Positions 14,149-14,343 of a DNA stretch of 14,343 bases are shown piece after piece. Numbering within the stretch: position 1 is the stretch's first letter; each line of letters opens with the position of its first letter. The stretch is from Verrucomicrobia bacterium UBA6015 (lineage in GTDB: Bacteria > Verrucomicrobiota > Kiritimatiellia > UBA8416). The stretch lies in NCBI GenBank assembly GCA_002428045.1, contig DIZZ01000209.1:1-14343 (forward strand), read 5' to 3'. The notes below the pieces were generated by a model. It did not search any database and had not been told where the DNA came from. It saw only the letters and a list, made by a program, of their open reading frames with translations. Made by a program: the position numbers and the translations under genes.

Positions 14149-14343
14149 CTATAAAAACGATTCCCCGGCCACACGGCTGGGTAATAGCGTGGACAGCAAC
14201 GAGCGTAGGTTGGTCAATGTGTATGGTTTTTGCAGGCAACCTGCCAAGCCTTTCCCGGCGAATCGCGACGCGATATCGCTCTCGGAATAGCCACTGGCAA
14301 GGATCACACGGACATCCGGTTCGATTTGCCTCAGTTCCCGATA
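14149..14343 (-). CDS. C-terminal end of a response-regulator receiver (REC) domain, probably a hybrid histidine kinase
   Basis: The frame enters at the right edge and ends with a TAG at 14151-14149, giving 64 residues. They read as the second half of a REC domain: VRVILASGYSESDI (beta-4 with the conserved Ser), then AGKGLAGCLQKPYTL (beta-5 with the invariant Lys and cis-Pro), then the last helix LTNLRSLLSTLL and a short tail. SGYSE and LQKPY are typical of REC domains at the C-terminus of hybrid sensor kinases, where no output domain follows. The phosphorylated Asp lies outside the window. Because it stops 57 bp before the repeat-protein gene in the same direction, it may sense or control this locus; this is inference from position. 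Confidence 0.8.
   Translation of the reverse strand, partial: YRELRQIEPDVRVILASGYSESDIASRFAGKGLAGCLQKPYTLTNLRSLLSTLLPSRVAGESFL

Overview
The window is a single-direction block of secreted carbohydrate-active and surface-type genes, all on the minus strand, so transcription runs from high to low coordinates. GC content is moderate. The mix of DUF6288-type proteins, an autotransporter-associated beta-strand repeat protein, a two-component receiver domain and secreted glycoside hydrolases suggests the PVC superphylum, most likely a Kiritimatiellota or Verrucomicrobiota polysaccharide degrader. That placement is inferred from gene content; there is no marker gene here.

Layout in transcription order: (1) 14343-14149, the C-terminal end of a receiver (REC) domain, probably the tail of a hybrid histidine kinase or response regulator; (2) 14091-12676, a secreted autotransporter-associated repeat protein of 471 aa; (3) a 242-bp gap with a stem-loop and a sigma70-like promoter; (4) 12433-8567 and 8506-4424, two tandem giant paralogues (1288 and 1360 aa), each with a signal peptide, a sialate O-acetylesterase-like N-terminal half whose catalytic Ser motif is rewritten, a PDZ/DUF6288-like region, a long helical (alpha-toroid-like) domain and a C-terminal jelly roll; (5) 4298-2952, a GH29 alpha-L-fucosidase; (6) 2950-2716, a short secreted-protein gene with an apparent frame break; (7) 2710-143, a GH3 beta-glycosidase carrying an inserted PA14 domain; (8) 40-1, the start of another gene whose N-terminus closely resembles that of the short gene.

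Genes 12433 to 143 are closely spaced (60, 125, 1 and 5 nt) and look like one operon for stripping a fucose-containing polysaccharide or glycoprotein outside the cytoplasm or in the periplasm. The GH29 enzyme would remove fucose and the GH3 enzyme would remove terminal beta-linked sugars. The two giant proteins are the novel part: they appear to have recruited an esterase scaffold that has lost its usual nucleophile and joined it to a DUF6288 module of unknown activity. No transporter, sulfatase, transposase, CRISPR array or tRNA was seen in the window.
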